DNA from: an uncultured Thermomicrobiales bacterium
GTDB taxonomy: Bacteria; Chloroflexota; Chloroflexia; Thermomicrobiales; UBA6265
Assembly: GCA_902806395.1 (NCBI GenBank)
Contig: CADCWH010000115.1
Location: 1 to 6,311, forward strand
Length of the DNA stretch: 6,311 nucleotides
Direction of reading: 5' to 3'
A model generated the notes under the pieces. That model worked only from the letters and a program-made list of their open reading frames with translations. It had not been told where the DNA came from and did not search any database. The position numbers and the translations under genes were made by a program. Position 1 is the first letter of the stretch. Each line of letters begins with the position of its first letter. This document shows, piece by piece, positions 5,008-6,311 of the stretch.

Positions 5008-6090
5008 ATGGCCGTCCGGTTCAAGGACTACTACGAGACGATGGGATTGGAGCGTGCCGCCACGGCGGAGCAGGTACGGTCCGCCTACCGTTCCCTCGCC
5101 CGGAAGCACCATCCCGACATGAACCGGGACGACCCTGGGGCCGAGGCCCGCTTCAAAGAACTCAACGAGGCCCACGAGGTCCTGTCCGACCCGGTCAAGC
5201 GCAAGATGTACGACCGTTACGGGGACGAGTGGCGCTCCTATCAGCAGGCCGGATACACCGGCGACGAACCTCGCTCATCTGCCCGGGCCGATGACTTCGC
5301 CACCTGGTTCAGTCGCCAGAATGGCGCGGGTCGCCCGCCGACCGCGGGGTCGCGCACGGCCGATTCCTTCTCGTTCGAGTACGGTGGCTCCGATTCGGGA
5401 GGCTTCTCCGACTTCTTCCAAACGCTCTTCGGCAACCGGGTCAACCGTCCTGGGACGTCGCCGGCACGGTCCCGGCGAAAGGGCCAGGACATCGACGCCA
5501 CGGTGGAGGTCTCCTTCGAGGAGGCAGTCTCCGGCGGGACCCGGACCTTCGAGGTCCAGGGTACCGGGGTCTGCTCGACCTGCGGGGGGACCGGGCTAGC
5601 CCGCGACGTGACGTGTCCGACCTGCGACGGAACCGGCCAGGTGGCTCGGACCAAGGCGATCGAGGTGAAGATCCCGGCCGGGGTCCAGACCGGTTCCCGG
5701 ATCAGGGTGGCCGGTCAGGGTGGGCCGGGCCAGGGCGGCGCTCCGGCCGGTGATGTCTACCTCGTGGTGACGGTCCGGCCCGACCCACGGTTCGAACGGG
5801 ACGGAGACAACCTCCGTACCGCGATCGAAGTGCCATACTACGCCGCGATGTTGGGAGGCGAGGCCGTGGTCCCGACCCCGACTGGCCGCGTCGCCCTGAC
5901 CATCCCGCCCGGCAGCCAGCCCGGCCGTTCGTTCCGCCTCCGAGGCCAGGGCATGCCCCGGCTCAACCGGGGAGGCGAACGTGGCGACCTGTACGCCAGA
6001 TTGGTCGTCACCGTCCCCGCCACGCTCACCGACGAGGAGAGGGCCCACGTCGAGGCGCTGCGCGACCTGGCTGAGGGCCGGCGAGACTAG
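5008..6090 (+). CDS. dnaJ: DnaJ/Hsp40 co-chaperone with a reduced zinc region (360 aa)
   Basis: DnaJ-type proteins deliver unfolded clients to DnaK and stimulate its ATPase. The J domain (residues 6-73) has HPD at 35-37 between helices II and III. A Gly/Phe/Ser-rich linker follows (about 95-155, including FSFEYGGSDSGGFSDFFQTLFG). The C-terminal substrate-binding beta domains follow (IDATVEVSFEEAVSGG, 162-177; VKIPAGVQTGSRIRVAGQG, 220-238; PTPTGRVALTIPPGSQPGRSFRLRGQGMPR, 289-318; GDLYARLVVTVP, 326-337). Only two CXXCXGXG motifs are present (C189/C192 and C203/C206), not the four of classical type I DnaJ, so at most one zinc centre can form. The protein is intermediate between type I DnaJ and zinc-free CbpA. 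I chose ATG 5008 because GAGGTG (4998-5003) is an excellent ribosome binding site and the J domain starts at once. The open frame reaches back to a TTG at 4939, but that codon lies in the promoter. No dnaK or grpE is adjacent. Confidence 0.93.
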   Translation: MAVRFKDYYETMGLERAATAEQVRSAYRSLARKHHPDMNRDDPGAEARFKELNEAHEVLSDPVKRKMYDRYGDEWRSYQQAGYTGDEPRSSARADDFATWFSRQNGAGRPPTAGSRTADSFSFEYGGSDSGGFSDFFQTLFGNRVNRPGTSPARSRRKGQDIDATVEVSFEEAVSGGTRTFEVQGTGVCSTCGGTGLARDVTCPTCDGTGQVARTKAIEVKIPAGVQTGSRIRVAGQGGPGQGGAPAGDVYLVVTVRPDPRFERDGDNLRTAIEVPYYAAMLGGEAVVPTPTGRVALTIPPGSQPGRSFRLRGQGMPRLNRGGERGDLYARLVVTVPATLTDEERAHVEALRDLAEGRRD

Positions 6091-6115
6091 CCAGCGCGCA
6101 TCGGGCTGCTGGCTT
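6089..6115 (+). terminator. Weak hairpin at the dnaJ stop codon
   Basis: AGCCAGC (6089-6095) and GCTGGCT (6108-6114) form a perfect 7-bp stem with a 12-base loop. It begins inside the dnaJ TAG and is followed by one further T. The stem is modest and has no T tract, so it may be a weak terminator or a 3'-end structure. Confidence 0.3.
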
Positions 6116-6193
6116 ACGCTTGGCCACTTGGATCTCGGGACCCGCTAGACCCCCTATCACTGGACCAGATCGTCGGTCGTGACATGGCTCGGG

Positions 6194-6199
6194 TATCAT
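6194..6199 (+). promoter_or_regulatory. Possible -10 element for the downstream purA-like gene
   Basis: TATCAT matches TATAAT at 5 of 6 positions and lies in the dnaJ-purA gap. No acceptable -35 is seen 16-18 bases upstream and there is no TG extension, so this is weak. If real, the leader would be about 75 bases and would contain the hairpin at 6232-6252. Confidence 0.25.
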
Positions 6200-6231
6200 C
6201 AGCGGTGAACGCGACATTCCCGAGAACGCCC

Positions 6232-6252
6232 CCAGGCCGGCCGGCGGCCTGG
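6232..6252 (+). terminator. Strong hairpin upstream of the purA-like gene (terminator or leader structure)
   Basis: CCAGGCCG (6232-6239) and CGGCCTGG (6245-6252) form a perfect 8-bp GC-rich stem with a 5-base loop, followed by TTCGG. It is 142 bases after the dnaJ stop and 27 bases before the next ATG. It could be the dnaJ terminator, or a leader structure of the next gene if transcription starts upstream. The T tract is too short to decide. Confidence 0.45.
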
Positions 6253-6279
6253 TTCGGCGCACGCGGCTGCGAGGACACC

Positions 6280-6311
6280 ATGCCGGTCACGATCATCATG
6301 GGCGGTCAGTG
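6280..6311 (+). CDS. purA: N-terminus of a probable adenylosuccinate synthetase (3' end outside window)
   Basis: ATG at 6280, with GAGGA (6271-6275) 4 bases upstream, opens MPVTIIMGGQ, and the last two bases (TG) allow Trp or Cys next. This matches the beginning of PurA, whose N-terminal GTP-binding loop reads ...GGQWGDEGKGK. PurA joins IMP and aspartate using GTP to make adenylosuccinate, the first step from IMP to AMP. Only ten complete codons are visible, so the call rests on the short hydrophobic strand plus GGQ. The ribosome binding site and position make it very likely a real gene start, and the identity is probable. Confidence 0.7.
   Translation, partial: MPVTIIMGGQ

Noticed and set aside
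6116..6279. Purine riboswitch upstream of the purA-like gene
   Set aside because: I could not find the conserved three-way junction core bases of the purine aptamer. Only simple hairpins are visible.

Overview
This is a GC-rich bacterial chromosomal window holding housekeeping, stress and repair genes. I see no mobile element, CRISPR array, rRNA or tRNA. Several features suggest a Chloroflexota bacterium (Thermomicrobia/Sphaerobacter-like): a cvpA-mutS2 pair, a LexA with a CGAAC-N4-GTTCG box, a DUF4126 membrane protein, and a DnaJ with a reduced zinc region next to what looks like purA. This placement is inferred from protein flavour and motif types and is not proven. A distant actinobacterial-like lineage is less likely because mutS2 is uncommon there.

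Layout. Bases 1-132 are the C-terminal end of an unidentified rightward gene. It converges on a leftward operon, with a strong hairpin between the two. The leftward operon reads cvpA (3184-2621) then mutS2 (2598-211). The mutS2 reading frame is interrupted by one in-frame TAG at 2259-2257. The 113-residue N-terminal part and the 677-residue C-terminal part lie in the same frame and together match one full-length MutS2. A 334-base intergenic region separates cvpA from the divergent lexA (3519-4157). It holds a near-consensus promoter whose spacer contains a perfect SOS box. lexA ends in a hairpin terminator. A DUF4126 integral membrane protein follows (4324-4914), then dnaJ (5008-6090), and the window closes on the first ten codons of a probable purA (6280 onward).

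How the genes relate. lexA is clearly built for SOS autoregulation. MutS2 acts in recombination control and/or rescue of collided ribosomes, and it shares the divergent intergenic region with lexA. dnaJ has its own promoter, overlapped by a dyad with the spacing and most bases of the HAIR element bound by the heat-shock repressor HspR. This suggests repression outside stress.

I did not find a new multi-gene system. The points most worth attention are the amber codon in mutS2, the HAIR-like operator at dnaJ, and the single-zinc-centre architecture of this DnaJ.
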